Of a DNA stretch of 64,000 bases, positions 28,518-38,245 are shown piece by piece (position 1 is the stretch's first letter; every line of letters starts with the position of its first letter). Made by a program: the position numbers and the translations under genes. The stretch lies in assembly GCF_001571775.1 (NCBI RefSeq), contig NZ_LRVM01000003.1:62001-126000 (forward strand), written 5' to 3'. The notes below the pieces were generated by a model. The model had not been told where the DNA came from. It did not search any database and worked only from the letters and a program-made list of their open reading frames with translations. Source of the DNA: Anaerotignum neopropionicum (GTDB taxonomy: Bacteria > Bacillota > Clostridia > Lachnospirales > Anaerotignaceae).

Positions 28518-30671
28518 ATGAAGTTTTTACAAAAAAGCATTGCAAGAAAAATGATTTTATTGACCGTGGTACCTTTAATTGTTTTATTTTGTGTACTTTT
28601 TGTTTTAGTATCGGGTCATGTTCAAAAAAGTATTAATCAGCAAGCGAATGAAATTGTTCGGACAAGCTCAATTAGTGCCTCGTGGCAAATTAGTCGCTAT
28701 CTTTCTGATTATACAACTTTAGTTAAAACAGCCGCTACCAACTCCATTTTTAGTGAATATATGGAAAAAGTTACAATGGAAACACCGGTAGAAGAAACCC
28801 CTGAGTTTCCAGAAATTTATAACGAATTGAAGCGAATTGCAGGGATTGATACCACTAATATTTTGGCAGCTTGGATAGCAGATCTTGATTCCAGTCAGCT
28901 AATTATGTCGGACGGCTATGTATCTGAGCTTGGTGGAAATTGGGTCATTACGCAACGTCCTTGGTTTATTAATATGAAGGAAAAGATGGGATTATCTATT
29001 TCTGAGCCATATATTGACGTGAGTACGCAAAAATTGGTTATCACAATAGCTATACCAATCTACAGCAGTGGTGAAATGGTTGGTGCCTTTGGTATTGATA
29101 TGTCTTTGGATCAAATTACAGCAATTATGAGCAGCCTAAGATTAGGCGATACCGGCTATTTCTGTTTTGTTACTGATAAAAACACTATACTTTATCATCC
29201 AACTACGGACTTTGTATTGAAAAATATAGATGAGGTATCTGTTAGTGACGATGCCAAAGCTTTAGTAAAAAATATTTCTACAGATGTTGTTCAGTACGAG
29301 ACAGGCGGGAATGCAATGTGCGGCTTCAATACAACCGTTGGCAATACCGGCTGGAAGGTAGTTTCATCAATACCTCGTTCTGAGGTTGACAGCCCCTTTA
29401 TTCAGTTGAGAACAATTCTATTGCTAACGATGCTAGTGATTTTAATAGCAATTTGCGTAATAATTTATTTTGCCGCAAAAGGAATGATAAATCCTTTGCG
29501 TAAATTAGCAATTGCTTCCGACAAAATTGCCGCTGGCGATCTTGATGTAGATTTAGACATTAGAACGAGCGATGAGGCGTCTTTGGTGGCCCATTCATTC
29601 GAAAAAACAGTTGTACGGCTTAAGGGCTATATTGCATACATAAATGAGATTTCAGAGCTGTTGCATCAAATTGGAAATGGTGACTTCCGCCTTACTTTTA
29701 AGCAGAAATATGATGGTGAGTTTGCCATAATTAAAGACGCTTTGGTTTCGACAGCTGAAATGGTAAATGATACCCTTTTGCAAATTAATTTGGCCGCTGA
29801 ACAAGTTGCCTCCGGTTCTGATCAAGTTTCCAGTGGTGCACAGGCCCTTTCCCAAGGCGCAACGGAACAAGCAAGCTCCATTGAGGAACTGTCTGCAACT
29901 ATGAACGATATCTCCACGCAAATTATGGAAACAGCCGAAAACGCTACCCAGGCAAAAGCAATTGCAAAAGAAGCATCAGATGCTACTGCTTATGGAAAAG
30001 AACAAATGGAGCTTATGGTTGAAGCTATGGAAGAAATCAGCCGTACTTCTAACCAAATAGGTAAAATAATTAAGAACATTGATGATATTGCATTCCAAAC
30101 AAATATCCTTGCTTTGAATGCCGCCGTTGAAGCAGCTAGAGCCGGTAACGCCGGAAGAGGCTTTGCTGTCGTTGCAGATGAAGTTCGAAATCTTGCAAGC
30201 AAGTCTGCTGAAAGTGCAAAAAATACCGCTGCTTTGATTGAAAACTCTTTACATGCAATTGAAAAAGGTACTCGTATTGTGAACGGAACTGCAACATCTC
30301 TGGAAGGCATTGTTCGTGGCTCTGAGCATTCCGCTGAAATAATTCAAAAAATTGCTGATGCAAGCAATGAACAAGCACAGTCTATAACCCAAGTTAATCT
30401 TGGTGTTGAGCAAATCTCAGCTGTTGTTCAAACAAATAGTGCTACAGCCGAGGAAGAAGCAGCAGCCAGTGAAGAGTTATCTGCTCAGGCACAAATGTTA
30501 AAAGAGCTTTTGTCTAAATTTATATTAGCATCTGACGGTGTTGAAAGGGATGTTTTTGACAATACAGAAAAATTAGATTCTGAAAAACCCAGCTTTGATG
30601 AACCGGACTTTGAAGAATCAAGCTTCGAAAATTTAGAAGATTATATTGAAGATGATGGTACAAAGTACTAA
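28518..30671 (+). CDS. Methyl-accepting chemotaxis protein with dCache sensor
   Basis: 717 residues from ATG 28518 (GAGGTG seven bases upstream); an ATG at 28440 in the same frame lacks a ribosome site. TM1 ([20 protein letters not shown]), a double-Cache extracellular sensor (about 45-290; [13 protein letters not shown]-like segment [51 protein letters not shown]), TM2 ([20 protein letters not shown]), HAMP ([20 protein letters not shown]) and the MCP domain with tip [20 protein letters not shown]. The C-terminus is acidic and lacks a CheR-docking pentapeptide. Cache domains of this type often bind amino acids or carboxylates; the ligand here is unknown. Confidence 0.93.
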   Translation: MKFLQKSIARKMILLTVVPLIVLFCVLFVLVSGHVQKSINQQANEIVRTSSISASWQISRYLSDYTTLVKTAATNSIFSEYMEKVTMETPVEETPEFPEIYNELKRIAGIDTTNILAAWIADLDSSQLIMSDGYVSELGGNWVITQRPWFINMKEKMGLSISEPYIDVSTQKLVITIAIPIYSSGEMVGAFGIDMSLDQITAIMSSLRLGDTGYFCFVTDKNTILYHPTTDFVLKNIDEVSVSDDAKALVKNISTDVVQYETGGNAMCGFNTTVGNTGWKVVSSIPRSEVDSPFIQLRTILLLTMLVILIAICVIIYFAAKGMINPLRKLAIASDKIAAGDLDVDLDIRTSDEASLVAHSFEKTVVRLKGYIAYINEISELLHQIGNGDFRLTFKQKYDGEFAIIKDALVSTAEMVNDTLLQINLAAEQVASGSDQVSSGAQALSQGATEQASSIEELSATMNDISTQIMETAENATQAKAIAKEASDATAYGKEQMELMVEAMEEISRTSNQIGKIIKNIDDIAFQTNILALNAAVEAARAGNAGRGFAVVADEVRNLASKSAESAKNTAALIENSLHAIEKGTRIVNGTATSLEGIVRGSEHSAEIIQKIADASNEQAQSITQVNLGVEQISAVVQTNSATAEEEAAASEELSAQAQMLKELLSKFILASDGVERDVFDNTEKLDSEKPSFDEPDFEESSFENLEDYIEDDGTKY

Positions 30672-30741
30672 AACACGATTTGCTTAAATAAAGCGATTGT
30701 TACTTCTTCTGTATTCTAAGAAAAACTTTCATTTCAAATAC

Positions 30742-30785
30742 AAAACCTCCAAACTGTAAATTAAAAGTCTTGGAGGTTTTTGTTT
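30742..30785 (+). terminator. Terminator of the chemoreceptor gene
   Basis: AAAACCTCCAA pairs with TTGGAGGTTTT followed by TGTTT. It begins about 70 bases past the stop. The following ~200 bases to 30984 hold nothing I can identify. Confidence 0.75.
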
Positions 30786-30984
30786 ATTATTCAATCCTTG
30801 GTATAACATTGATTAGAAAAACCTGTCCAACAATAATCTTGTCAAGCTTTCTGCTCAAAATCACCTTTCCATTTCGGATTTTTACTGTGTATTTTCTTTC
30901 ATGTGCTTCTTAAATTTTTACAGTCTTCCCCTTATTTTCATGCAAAAAACCACGCTCAATCATTATTTTGACAAGCATGACCCC

Positions 30985-31869
30985 TCAAAACCACGAAAGC
31001 TGAACCCCTTGACTGGGGGTTTTATATGCCATTATGATATCATCCATTTTGTATAATAACCCATATCGGTTGCAATCTTCTTTAAACAGATGCCATAAAG
31101 CCTTTGCATTGGGCGATATACATTCATATGAATTCCCAAAAGTTTTAATATACGCTTCTTTCAAAGACGGAAACAATTGATCCAGCCTATCATAATACCA
31201 TTCTCGCTGATTTTCCCTTAGCGTTACGCCAAATTTCGGATAAATAAATTTCCCGCCATTTTCATGGGCAAGCGCAATCATTTTCCCCATGTTTTTTGCT
31301 GTATCCCCAATAAACGGAAGAACCGGCATGCATAATATGCCCACAAAGATGCCTTCTTGGGACAGCTTTTTGATTATCCCCAGCCGTTGAGAGGAAAGTG
31401 ACACATTAGGTTCGATTTTCCTGCATAATGCATCATCGGCAGTTGTAATTGTTATTTTTACAAGCACGGGCGAATGGCGGGAAATTTCTTTCAGTAAATC
31501 AATATCCCGTTCAATCAGACTGCTTTTTGTGGCAATGGCAACACCGTAGCCGTAGTGATTGATTCGCTCCAAGGCACCTCTGGTCAGCCGATACTGCTTT
31601 TCAAAAGGATTATAAGGATCGCTCATTGACCCTAGCCCTACAACGCCCGTTCTTCGCTTGGATTTCAATTCTCTCTCCAAAAGGGCAAGCACATTTTCCT
31701 TTGCCCTTACTTGGTCAAAATGCGCAACCCCATAGCACGCACTTCTGCTATCACAGTAAATACAGCCATGATTGCATCCCTTATAAATATTCATATTATA
31801 ATTAACGCCGAACCAAGGATTGCTTTCGACATATCCGGAAAGTAATGTTTTTGCCGGGATCCATTCCAT
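30985..31869 (-). CDS. SPL-family radical SAM protein
   Basis: 294 residues. Radical SAM cluster motif CNHGCIYCDSR (CxxxCxxC) near residue 32, preceded by NPWFGVNYNMNIYKGC, which is typical of spore-photoproduct-lyase-related proteins (COG1533). GLGSMSDPYNPFEKQYRLTR and ITTADDALCRKIEPN are also characteristic. Substrate unknown; true SplB proteins are longer and differ at the C-terminus, so DNA repair is not implied. The ATG overlaps the stop of the preceding GNAT/YoaP gene by one base; last gene of a four-gene operon. Confidence 0.85.
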   Translation of the reverse strand: MEWIPAKTLLSGYVESNPWFGVNYNMNIYKGCNHGCIYCDSRSACYGVAHFDQVRAKENVLALLERELKSKRRTGVVGLGSMSDPYNPFEKQYRLTRGALERINHYGYGVAIATKSSLIERDIDLLKEISRHSPVLVKITITTADDALCRKIEPNVSLSSQRLGIIKKLSQEGIFVGILCMPVLPFIGDTAKNMGKMIALAHENGGKFIYPKFGVTLRENQREWYYDRLDQLFPSLKEAYIKTFGNSYECISPNAKALWHLFKEDCNRYGLLYKMDDIIMAYKTPSQGVQLSWF

Positions 31870-32627
31870 TACAAGCCCTTCTTCTCAAGAAATTTTCCAA
31901 ATTTGCTCTCGGATAGAATTTCATTTGTTACAAATTGGCCATCCGAAAAAAAACAATAAGTTGTAAATGGCGAAGGAGCATTTTGCGCCTGAAATACGGT
32001 TTCAATTTTCACTAGTTTTACAATCTGTCCCTTTTCTTGTGCAAGCTCTGCAATTTTCGGGGCATATTTTTCTGTATGCGGGCACTGGTTAGTATAATAT
32101 AAAACCATTCCCTTTTCCTCAATAAATGCATTTTTACAGCATTCCTTAAATTTGGGTTTAGGTGCATCCTCGCAGAACGGCAAATAAAGCAGCTCAAAAT
32201 AAGGCTCAGCAGTGTCACATACTTGAAAGCCCTTATGTTTTAGATATTTAGGGTCTGACAAAAATGGTATTTTTTTTGCGGATGAAACAACAACCAACCC
32301 CTTTTTATTCTGCGCTTTCCCATCAGATATACATTCTTGCAACAAATCATTTCCATACCCCTGCCCTTTGAACTGACCCGAAACCCAAAAGCAGTTTATG
32401 AATAGATACCCATCTCCGTCAATAGGGCACCACGCATTCTCGGCAGGGATATATTCAATAAAAGCCTTTCCTCTCGCATTGAGGCGTTTGAAAACAAGGC
32501 CGTTTTCGAACTGCCTTTTCATCCAATTCTTTTTTGAAGATACACAGGGATCACCCTTTTTGTCTGAGATAGCACAGCAAATGTGCTCATGATCAATGTT
32601 GCTGCTATCAATGCGAATTATTTCCAT
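31869..32627 (-). CDS. GNAT acetyltransferase with YoaP C-terminal domain
   Basis: 252 residues, GGGG before ATG. The N-terminal ~150 residues are a GNAT fold (CFWVSGQFKGQGYGNDLLQECI is the acetyl-CoA loop). The C-terminal ~100 residues match the YoaP type, with a thioredoxin-like LYYTNQCPHTEKYAPKIAELA (one Cys, then His) and SPFTTYCFFSDGQFVTNEILS. The target is unknown. It sits between a GyrI-like gene and a radical SAM gene, a combination I have seen described only as uncharacterised. Confidence 0.8.
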   Translation of the reverse strand: MEIIRIDSSNIDHEHICCAISDKKGDPCVSSKKNWMKRQFENGLVFKRLNARGKAFIEYIPAENAWCPIDGDGYLFINCFWVSGQFKGQGYGNDLLQECISDGKAQNKKGLVVVSSAKKIPFLSDPKYLKHKGFQVCDTAEPYFELLYLPFCEDAPKPKFKECCKNAFIEEKGMVLYYTNQCPHTEKYAPKIAELAQEKGQIVKLVKIETVFQAQNAPSPFTTYCFFSDGQFVTNEILSESKFGKFLEKKGL

Positions 32628-32650
32628 AGTTGATTCCCCTTCCCGGAAAA

Positions 32651-33283
32651 CTACTGACAGTTTGTTTTTTTACCCACTTTAAAACGCAATACTGTTTTCA
32701 ACTTCCCTGCTTCCGTCTTTCGTGGATCTGAAAGATATATTTCCCGATGCACTTTTGAAATTCTTTCATAGCCGTTATGAATACAAAACTCTTTCATCGT
32801 TTCAAAACTTGTCGGCTCATCATCATATGCACCCAGGTGAAGCATTTGACAACACGGGCCTTCCGTAATGGTTTGAAGCTCCAATTTATCCAGAAAAGTA
32901 TTGGGCTTCCTCTTTTTTGTCTCACCAAGAAAGCGCTCAAACAATTCATCTGTTAAAAAATCTGGTTGTCGAATCATAACGGAGTAAACATAATTGCTTT
33001 TATCTGTAATGGTTTTTTTATAATCCCTCAAATCCCAAACACCTTCCAATGGAAAAACCGTATAATCATAAAAGTCCTTGGGAGTGTCCTTGCTTTTGTA
33101 AGACATCTTTACTGCATAGCTGAAGCTGTATAATGCAGTAGTTGCCCTTTGAAATGCTTCACTATTTGGATCCCCTTCCCCATTTATTGCCGCAAAACGA
33201 ATGGTGGGAACTTCTATCAAGGAAGGGTTGCGCTTTGGCAAATATAAATCCTTAAACATTTTTTTATAATCAAGTTTGTCCAT
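32651..33283 (-). CDS. GyrI-like small-molecule-binding protein (COG4832 type)
   Basis: About 210 residues. ATG 33283 is preferred over an in-frame TTG three codons earlier. MFKDLYLPKRNPSLIEVPTI, FAAINGEGDPN, YKSKDTPKDFYDYTVFPLEG and GPCCQMLHLGAYDDEPTSF are family hallmarks. These stand-alone GyrI-like proteins bind small or cyclic compounds, and some hydrolyse cyclopropanoid toxins; no function is assigned here. It lies ten bases after a second, shorter GyrI-like gene. Confidence 0.83.
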   Translation of the reverse strand: MDKLDYKKMFKDLYLPKRNPSLIEVPTIRFAAINGEGDPNSEAFQRATTALYSFSYAVKMSYKSKDTPKDFYDYTVFPLEGVWDLRDYKKTITDKSNYVYSVMIRQPDFLTDELFERFLGETKKRKPNTFLDKLELQTITEGPCCQMLHLGAYDDEPTSFETMKEFCIHNGYERISKVHREIYLSDPRKTEAGKLKTVLRFKVGKKTNCQ

Positions 33284-33293
33284 TGTTTTCAAC

Positions 33294-33761
33294 TCACTTT
33301 TTTTCGTTTAATGAAATATAAAAATGTATTTCTCCATTTTCCATATCACCCTCAGCTTGATACTCTTCAAAATCACAGCTGTACTTTCGATCTAAATCCA
33401 TGGCCCAAAGCTTCATCCAAAATTCTTGCACAGCTTTTTGAACATGGCCCTTCACAACGAATTTTGCGTATTTCCCCTCGCCTATGGTTTCGACTTCCAC
33501 CTGCGCAGGCATAATTGCATTATCCTCAACCTCACAGCAAATCATGACATCATATTTCCAACTGACACCATTCTCATAATTCGTATAAAGGCCGATGGTT
33601 TTATCATTTTTTTTACTGGAAATTGAAGCAAAAATACCCTCTCCAAAAAATCTTTGCCATGCCCTTCCAATTTGATTGCTCATATTAGCATCGTTATTGT
33701 CCGTTCTAATTCGAATTCCGGCGACCCTTTTTTTGTTCAATTGAACCAATTCATAATCCAT
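33294..33761 (-). CDS. GyrI-like / AraC effector-binding domain protein
   Basis: 155 residues from ATG 33761 with GAGGT eight bases upstream. MDYELVQLNKKRVAGIRIRT, a single GyrI-like domain (beta-alpha-beta-beta repeat): AWQRFFGEGIFA, GLYTNYENGVSWKYDVMICC, and KFVVKGHVQKAVQEFW are typical. Stand-alone, with no DNA-binding part. First gene of the 33.8-31.0 kb operon; ligand unknown. Confidence 0.82.
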   Translation of the reverse strand: MDYELVQLNKKRVAGIRIRTDNNDANMSNQIGRAWQRFFGEGIFASISSKKNDKTIGLYTNYENGVSWKYDVMICCEVEDNAIMPAQVEVETIGEGKYAKFVVKGHVQKAVQEFWMKLWAMDLDRKYSCDFEEYQAEGDMENGEIHFYISLNEKK

Positions 33762-33830
33762 TGAATGATACCTCATTTCTTATTAAGATAAAAAAAGCAT
33801 ACCACGCTAAACTGACATCAGTATGTCATA

Positions 33831-34184
33831 TTATAAATAATTTTTCAAATTCTTTTTCAGTTTTTTTCTAATAATATCCCTAATATAAAGTAGTTCCAAA
33901 ACTTCGCCATACTCATCGAAGGAAAAAATGTATCCATATGGCCATTCGTTTTCTGGTATATTTTTCGTGACCGTATAACTGCTATCCACATTTTTTAGAA
34001 TTCCCCCTTTTTCAAACTCATCGAATACCCGATATGTCATACATGGATCAAATTTGAAAACCAATGTAATCTCTTAAACTTCTGTATCGAATAAAATCTT
34101 TTGCTGCTCCGCCAACTCCCTGGCAGTACTGTTTTTTTCTCAAAAAGCGTATAAACCTTTTCAAGTAATCGATTAATCTGCATA
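33831..34184 (-). pseudogene. Broken YafY/WYL-type transcriptional regulator
   Basis: At 34184 a frame starts MQINRLLEKVYTLFEKKT, the usual N-terminus of YafY-type HTH regulators. It continues after a frameshift as TARELAEQQKILFDTEV and stops. Immediately after, 34064-33831 encodes VFKFDPCMTYRVFDEFEKGG, SSYTVTKNIPENEWPYGYI and EVLELLYIRDIIRKKLKK, the C-terminal end of the same family. The whole middle, including most of the WYL domain, is missing. So one frameshift plus a large internal deletion. YafY-type regulators often sit next to GyrI-like genes, and the operon at 33.8 kb may have been its former target. Confidence 0.7.
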
Positions 34185-34484
34185 TTTTATCATTGAAAAT
34201 ATTATACCACAATCATATGTTACCATTATGTCATATTAATCTTTTTTGTATAAAAGTGCTATTGCATAATACTAATTAAATATTACCTTGTTTACAAAAT
34301 TGGACAAAAACAAGCATCAAAGCCCATTTAAAATGCATTTGCAAAAGTAACGCGATATAAAAAAATGCCATAGATTAAATTATCCACAGCAGTATTTTTT
34401 GATATTTATTTTTCAATATATTCATTATTTCATATGTAATTTATCCATAAATTTTATGCAATACATACTTTTCATTTACATTGA
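34185..34484. other. A/T-rich intergenic region
   Basis: 300 bases between the broken regulator and the BTAD gene end. Nothing recognised: no frame, repeat or strong hairpin. Confidence 0.4.
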
Positions 34485-35702
34485 TCAGCTCTGTTTCATT
34501 CGATCTTTCATTGGCGTAATTTTCTGAATTGAATATTTTAATACAATCTGAATTCCCGAAAATTCTTTTCGGAAGGCTTTTATTAGTCTTTGGGCAACCA
34601 TATTTCCGGTTTCGTTGTTTGTACTAGGAAGCATAACCAAATATTGATTCACACTATACCTGGCAAATACGTCGCCGCTTCGTATATTATACTGAATCGT
34701 TGTCTTTAATGCATCCATAGCACGGTTTAAAGCTCTTCGAGGCGGAATACTAACGGTGTTTTTATCCACTACGGAAATCAGACACAGGTTAGAGGAATCT
34801 CCCGTCCTTCCAATATTTCTGGCCTCCAAATGATATACAAGTTTAAAAAACTCATACTCACAAAAAACACATCCAATTTCTCCTTTGCTTTCGTCCAGCT
34901 TACTTTTTATTACGCTAAGATCCATTTCAGGTGTTTTTATTGTTTTTACAACATCATTATATAAAGCCAAAAGCTCATCAGAAGGTGTTACACCCAATTC
35001 ACGCATAAACACTTCGGTCACATGATGATATAAATCCATGGCCTTTTCTAAATATCCTGTGGAAATTAGCACTTTAATTAAATAGATGTAAAATTGTTCT
35101 TCATACGGTTCTAAGATTATAGCTTTTTGACAAACAACGGAAAGCTGTTCATACTTTTTATGTTCAAAAAGAATTCTTCCTAGTTCTGTTACAACCCGAT
35201 TATACAAGGAACGATAATACGCAGCAATTGGAATAACCCAAGATTCCGAAGATTTTTTTTCTAAAAAATGTCCCTGATAAAGGCTTTCTGCTTGTAGTAG
35301 CAAGGATATTTTTCTGGAAATATCGTCAGTTTCAAGTTCACTTTCATGGATCAGTCTTTGAAATTCATCCACATCTGTAACACACTTAAATTCTTGATTC
35401 CAGCCATACGCACCATTTCGATATAATATCATTTGACGGCTATTATCAAATTCCAATTCATCCAAAGCATCTCTAACGCGATGCATCATCACCTTTAGCG
35501 TATTAATCGGATCACGGGATGTGCTTTCGGGCCAAAGCAAATCTATCAGCTCATCTTGTGTAATAAAACGTTTTCTGTAGACAATAAGATATTCTAACAT
35601 TGTCCATACTTTTTTTGAGCGATTTGTTTGGTCGGAAACAACACTATCCTTATATTCGATTGTAAATTCACCAAGCAAAGTTATTCTAAATTCTTCGTTC
35701 AC
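34485..35702 (-). CDS. BTAD-type regulator with degenerate GGDEF domain
   Basis: 405 residues from GTG 35702 (AGGGGG six bases upstream). Residues 1-95: OmpR-like winged helix (FRITLLGEFTIEYKD, KVWTMLEYLIVYRKRFITQDEL, DPINTLKVMMHRVRDAL). Residues ~100-245: bacterial transcriptional activation domain made of TPR-like helices (FYIYLIKVLISTGYLEKAMDLY, FMRELGVTPSDELLALY). Residues ~265-400: fold like a diguanylate cyclase, with RSGDVFARYSVNQYLVMLP where RxGGDEFxxxLP would be expected; the active site is lost, so it may only bind a nucleotide or act as a scaffold. It lies 116 bases downstream of pilT, at the end of the pil-like operon, and is its likely regulator by position. Confidence 0.8.
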   Translation of the reverse strand: MNEEFRITLLGEFTIEYKDSVVSDQTNRSKKVWTMLEYLIVYRKRFITQDELIDLLWPESTSRDPINTLKVMMHRVRDALDELEFDNSRQMILYRNGAYGWNQEFKCVTDVDEFQRLIHESELETDDISRKISLLLQAESLYQGHFLEKKSSESWVIPIAAYYRSLYNRVVTELGRILFEHKKYEQLSVVCQKAIILEPYEEQFYIYLIKVLISTGYLEKAMDLYHHVTEVFMRELGVTPSDELLALYNDVVKTIKTPEMDLSVIKSKLDESKGEIGCVFCEYEFFKLVYHLEARNIGRTGDSSNLCLISVVDKNTVSIPPRRALNRAMDALKTTIQYNIRSGDVFARYSVNQYLVMLPSTNNETGNMVAQRLIKAFRKEFSGIQIVLKYSIQKITPMKDRMKQS

Positions 35703-35818
35703 TGGTCTCCCCCTTTTCTGTACTTTCTTGCAAAAAAACATATCTGATATTATCTTATTTTTAATAAGTCAATTATTTCAAAAATCAAACATCCCTTTTG
35801 CTAAATAAAAGTTTTTTC

Positions 35819-36892
35819 TCACTTCCTCAAATTCATATGAAAGCGTTTTTCTAAAAGCTCAGAATGAATTGCATATTGTAATGCCGTTTCTATCGTTATT
35901 TTACCACTGACTGCCAATTGGTACAAACTATTATCCATGGAAATCATGCCATCGGCACCGGACATTCCGATTACCGATTCTATTTGATACACTTTTGACT
36001 CTCGTATCATATTACGCACGGCGTTGTTCATGTGCATTATTTCAAAAACGGGAATAAGTGAATCATCTACAGAAGGAACCAGCTGTTGCGAAACCACAGT
36101 TTTTAAAACCATAGATAGCTGAACACGCACCTGTTGCTGTTGATTTGGCGGAAAAATATCTATGATACGGTCAATGGTACTGACTGCTCCTACTGTATGA
36201 AGGGTCGAAAGAATTAAATGTCCTGTTTCCGCAGCAGTCATTGCAATTTGTATGGTTTCATGATCACGCATTTCTCCCACCAATATAACATCAGGCGACT
36301 GCCTTAGGCTAGAGCGGAGCGCAGAAACAAAGTTTAAGGTATCCAGACCAATTTCCCGCTGGCTTATGATCGATTTATCATTACGATATAAAAACTCAAT
36401 GGGATCTTCCAGCGTTATGATATGATCGGTTCTTGTTTCGTTAATTCTTTGCAAAATACAAGCAAGGGTAGTTGATTTACCATTCCCCGCAGAACCTGTC
36501 ACCAATACCAACCCTTTTTGAATTTTCGCCAGCTTCATAACCTCTTCCGGAATTCCAATTGACTGGTAATTGGGTATGCCATAGGATACAATGCGCAAAA
36601 CAGCCGCCAATGACCCTCTTTGTTTATAGCAGTTTACCCTTAGTCTTGCTAAATTGGGGACGGAAATAGCAAAATCATCATCACCATCCGTCGATAAACG
36701 AGTCACCTCACGATGAGCAAGGCCATAGGCCTCCTCCACTAATTGCTTAGAATAATCAGGCATTATTTTTTCTTCGTTTAGCTGATATATTATTTTTCCT
36801 TTTTTATAGGACAATGGCTTGCCGGCAACAATAAAAACATCTGAAGCACCAAGCTGAATTGTTTGTGTTAAAATCTCTAAAAATGAGAGCAT
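35819..36892 (-). CDS. pilT: PilT-family type IV pilus ATPase
   Basis: 357 residues. N-terminal PAS-like domain (LTQTIQLGASDVFIVAGKPLSYKKG), then a RecA-like ATPase: Walker A TGSAGNGKSTT (family consensus GPTGSGKSTT), Asp box TLEDPIEFLY, Walker B ILVGEMRDHETI, His box STLHTVGAV, and AVRNMIRESK, which matches the AIRNLIRE retraction motif. PilT normally powers pilus retraction. No PilB extension ATPase is in this operon, so it may serve as the only motor or share components encoded elsewhere. ATG 36892 follows GGGGAGG. Confidence 0.92.
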   Translation of the reverse strand: MLSFLEILTQTIQLGASDVFIVAGKPLSYKKGKIIYQLNEEKIMPDYSKQLVEEAYGLAHREVTRLSTDGDDDFAISVPNLARLRVNCYKQRGSLAAVLRIVSYGIPNYQSIGIPEEVMKLAKIQKGLVLVTGSAGNGKSTTLACILQRINETRTDHIITLEDPIEFLYRNDKSIISQREIGLDTLNFVSALRSSLRQSPDVILVGEMRDHETIQIAMTAAETGHLILSTLHTVGAVSTIDRIIDIFPPNQQQQVRVQLSMVLKTVVSQQLVPSVDDSLIPVFEIMHMNNAVRNMIRESKVYQIESVIGMSGADGMISMDNSLYQLAVSGKITIETALQYAIHSELLEKRFHMNLRK

Positions 36893-36907
36893 AGCTGCCT
36901 CCCCATA

Positions 36908-37363
36908 TTATTCTATACTTTCTCCATCCCAAACAATAATACTTTCATCCGGAACCCATTCGCTGGTAGCCTGCACACACCATTGTTCAATTTCAAATGT
37001 ATCTCCCACTGAAATGGTCACAAAAAGGGTTTGTCTTTCGTCAACAGAGCATTGATATCTAAAGTATAGCTTATTTTTTTCCAAATGGCAATCCACTTTG
37101 TTCGCTTTGGCGTAAGCCTGTAGATCGTCCTTGTTTCCCGCTTCTTTCCAAATTTCACCAATTTCATTCGCAATCTTACTGCAATGAGCTTCGGCATTGT
37201 AATAATTCTCTAAAGCAATCGCTGCTTTTTCAGCCAACTGCTTTTCATTTAGAGCAGTGGTCAGTGTCATAACAGAAAAAATCGTAAGGCATAATACCGT
37301 AAGAATTACTACCAAAGAAACAATGCCAATACTAATTTTAGGGTTTCTTTTTTCATTCACCAA
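36908..37363 (-). CDS. Small membrane-anchored protein of the pil-like operon
   Basis: About 151 residues with one N-terminal membrane segment (ISIGIVSLVVILTVLCLTIF) followed by a helix (LTTALNEKQLAEKAAIALENYY) and a beta-rich C-terminal part with four Cys. TTG or the following GTG can be the start; GAGGCGG lies upstream. The layout is that of a pilin-like protein, but there is no prepilin cleavage motif. It overlaps the preceding gene by 11 bases, so it is co-translated. Function unknown; a minor-pilin or assembly role is inferred from position. Confidence 0.65.
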   Translation of the reverse strand: MVNEKRNPKISIGIVSLVVILTVLCLTIFSVMTLTTALNEKQLAEKAAIALENYYNAEAHCSKIANEIGEIWKEAGNKDDLQAYAKANKVDCHLEKNKLYFRYQCSVDERQTLFVTISVGDTFEIEQWCVQATSEWVPDESIIVWDGESIE

Positions 37364-37754
37364 AAATCACCGCCTCAGTTTCTAAAGAAAACAGTTCTTT
37401 TTCCTGATCCTTCACAACAATTTTAGCGTAAGCACCCCTTGTTTTCATAGTGAGGGTAAAAATAGGACCCTTTTGCGTAGAATTCCAATCCTCATCAAAA
37501 TAAGCTTTCAGCTCATCTCCCTCTATACTTGCTTGCAACAGTTGCGCTGTTTCTTCCATATTACCCTTTGTATTCTGCCAATACTCCGCAGCTTTTTGCG
37601 TTTCAAAGCACGCCTGATCTAAATTGTAGCCTTCCTGGGATATTTTTTCACCATACACAAAAACCTTCAGGCAAATGCTTGCGGAAATGGCAAATACAAA
37701 TAGCATAATCACAATTTCCATTAAAAACAAAGGAGTCTTAGATTGTGTATTCAT
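37353..37754 (-). CDS. Pilin-like small membrane protein
   Basis: 133 residues. TPLFLMEIVIMLFVFAISAS resembles the hydrophobic helix of type IV pilins, with a Glu near the position of Glu5, but no Gly precedes it and the type III signal is incomplete. A helix (YNLDQACFETQKAAEYW) and a beta-rich C-terminal domain follow. GGAGGAG before ATG 37754, one base after the previous stop. Probably a structural part of the same apparatus. Confidence 0.65.
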   Translation of the reverse strand: MNTQSKTPLFLMEIVIMLFVFAISASICLKVFVYGEKISQEGYNLDQACFETQKAAEYWQNTKGNMEETAQLLQASIEGDELKAYFDEDWNSTQKGPIFTLTMKTRGAYAKIVVKDQEKELFSLETEAVIFGE

Positions 37755-37755
37755 T

Positions 37756-38235
37756 TTACTCCTCCCCTCCCTTGCTGTGCAGGTTTAAAACAGTTGAAGC
37801 TTCCCGCCCCTCGCGCCCACAATGAAAAAATAACATTTGATCATTTAAAGATATCTCCAAATCATCTATGGGCATAATTTGCTGTCCATCCTCTGGTGAA
37901 AATTCTTCCGCCGCACTGCAAAACAATTCCATTAAGTAGCCGTCGAAGGAATAAATATATGTAGTAAATTTTTCACCATCATAAACATCATAAAGGGTAA
38001 GTGCGTCAACGTCACCTATCCTTCCCATACCGATTCCGCCCTGCTTATCATAATGGCGAACCTTTGCCGATAAATAGTTTATACAGGTTGTTGTGGAATA
38101 CTGCGCATCCAAAACAGCGGAAACTCTTTGATATACCCTTGCCCCTGCAAGCAAAGTTGCCAGCATACAAGCCGTAAACAAAAAAAACAGCAGCAAGTTC
38201 GGTAACGTTTCTAAAATTCGGGTTTGCTTTTTCAT
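37756..38235 (-). CDS. DUF4860 family membrane protein
   Basis: 159 residues from ATG 38235 (GAGGGGG five bases upstream). One N-terminal membrane helix (LLLFFLFTACMLATLLAGA), then TTTCINYLSAKVRHYDKQGG and a beta-rich tail; the layout and the SAKVRHYD region match DUF4860 as I know it. Proteins of this family occur in pilus-like operons of Clostridia. Unknown role; pseudopilin-like by architecture. Confidence 0.72.
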   Translation of the reverse strand: MKKQTRILETLPNLLLFFLFTACMLATLLAGARVYQRVSAVLDAQYSTTTCINYLSAKVRHYDKQGGIGMGRIGDVDALTLYDVYDGEKFTTYIYSFDGYLMELFCSAAEEFSPEDGQQIMPIDDLEISLNDQMLFFHCGREGREASTVLNLHSKGGEE

Positions 38236-38245
38236 AGAGACCCCC

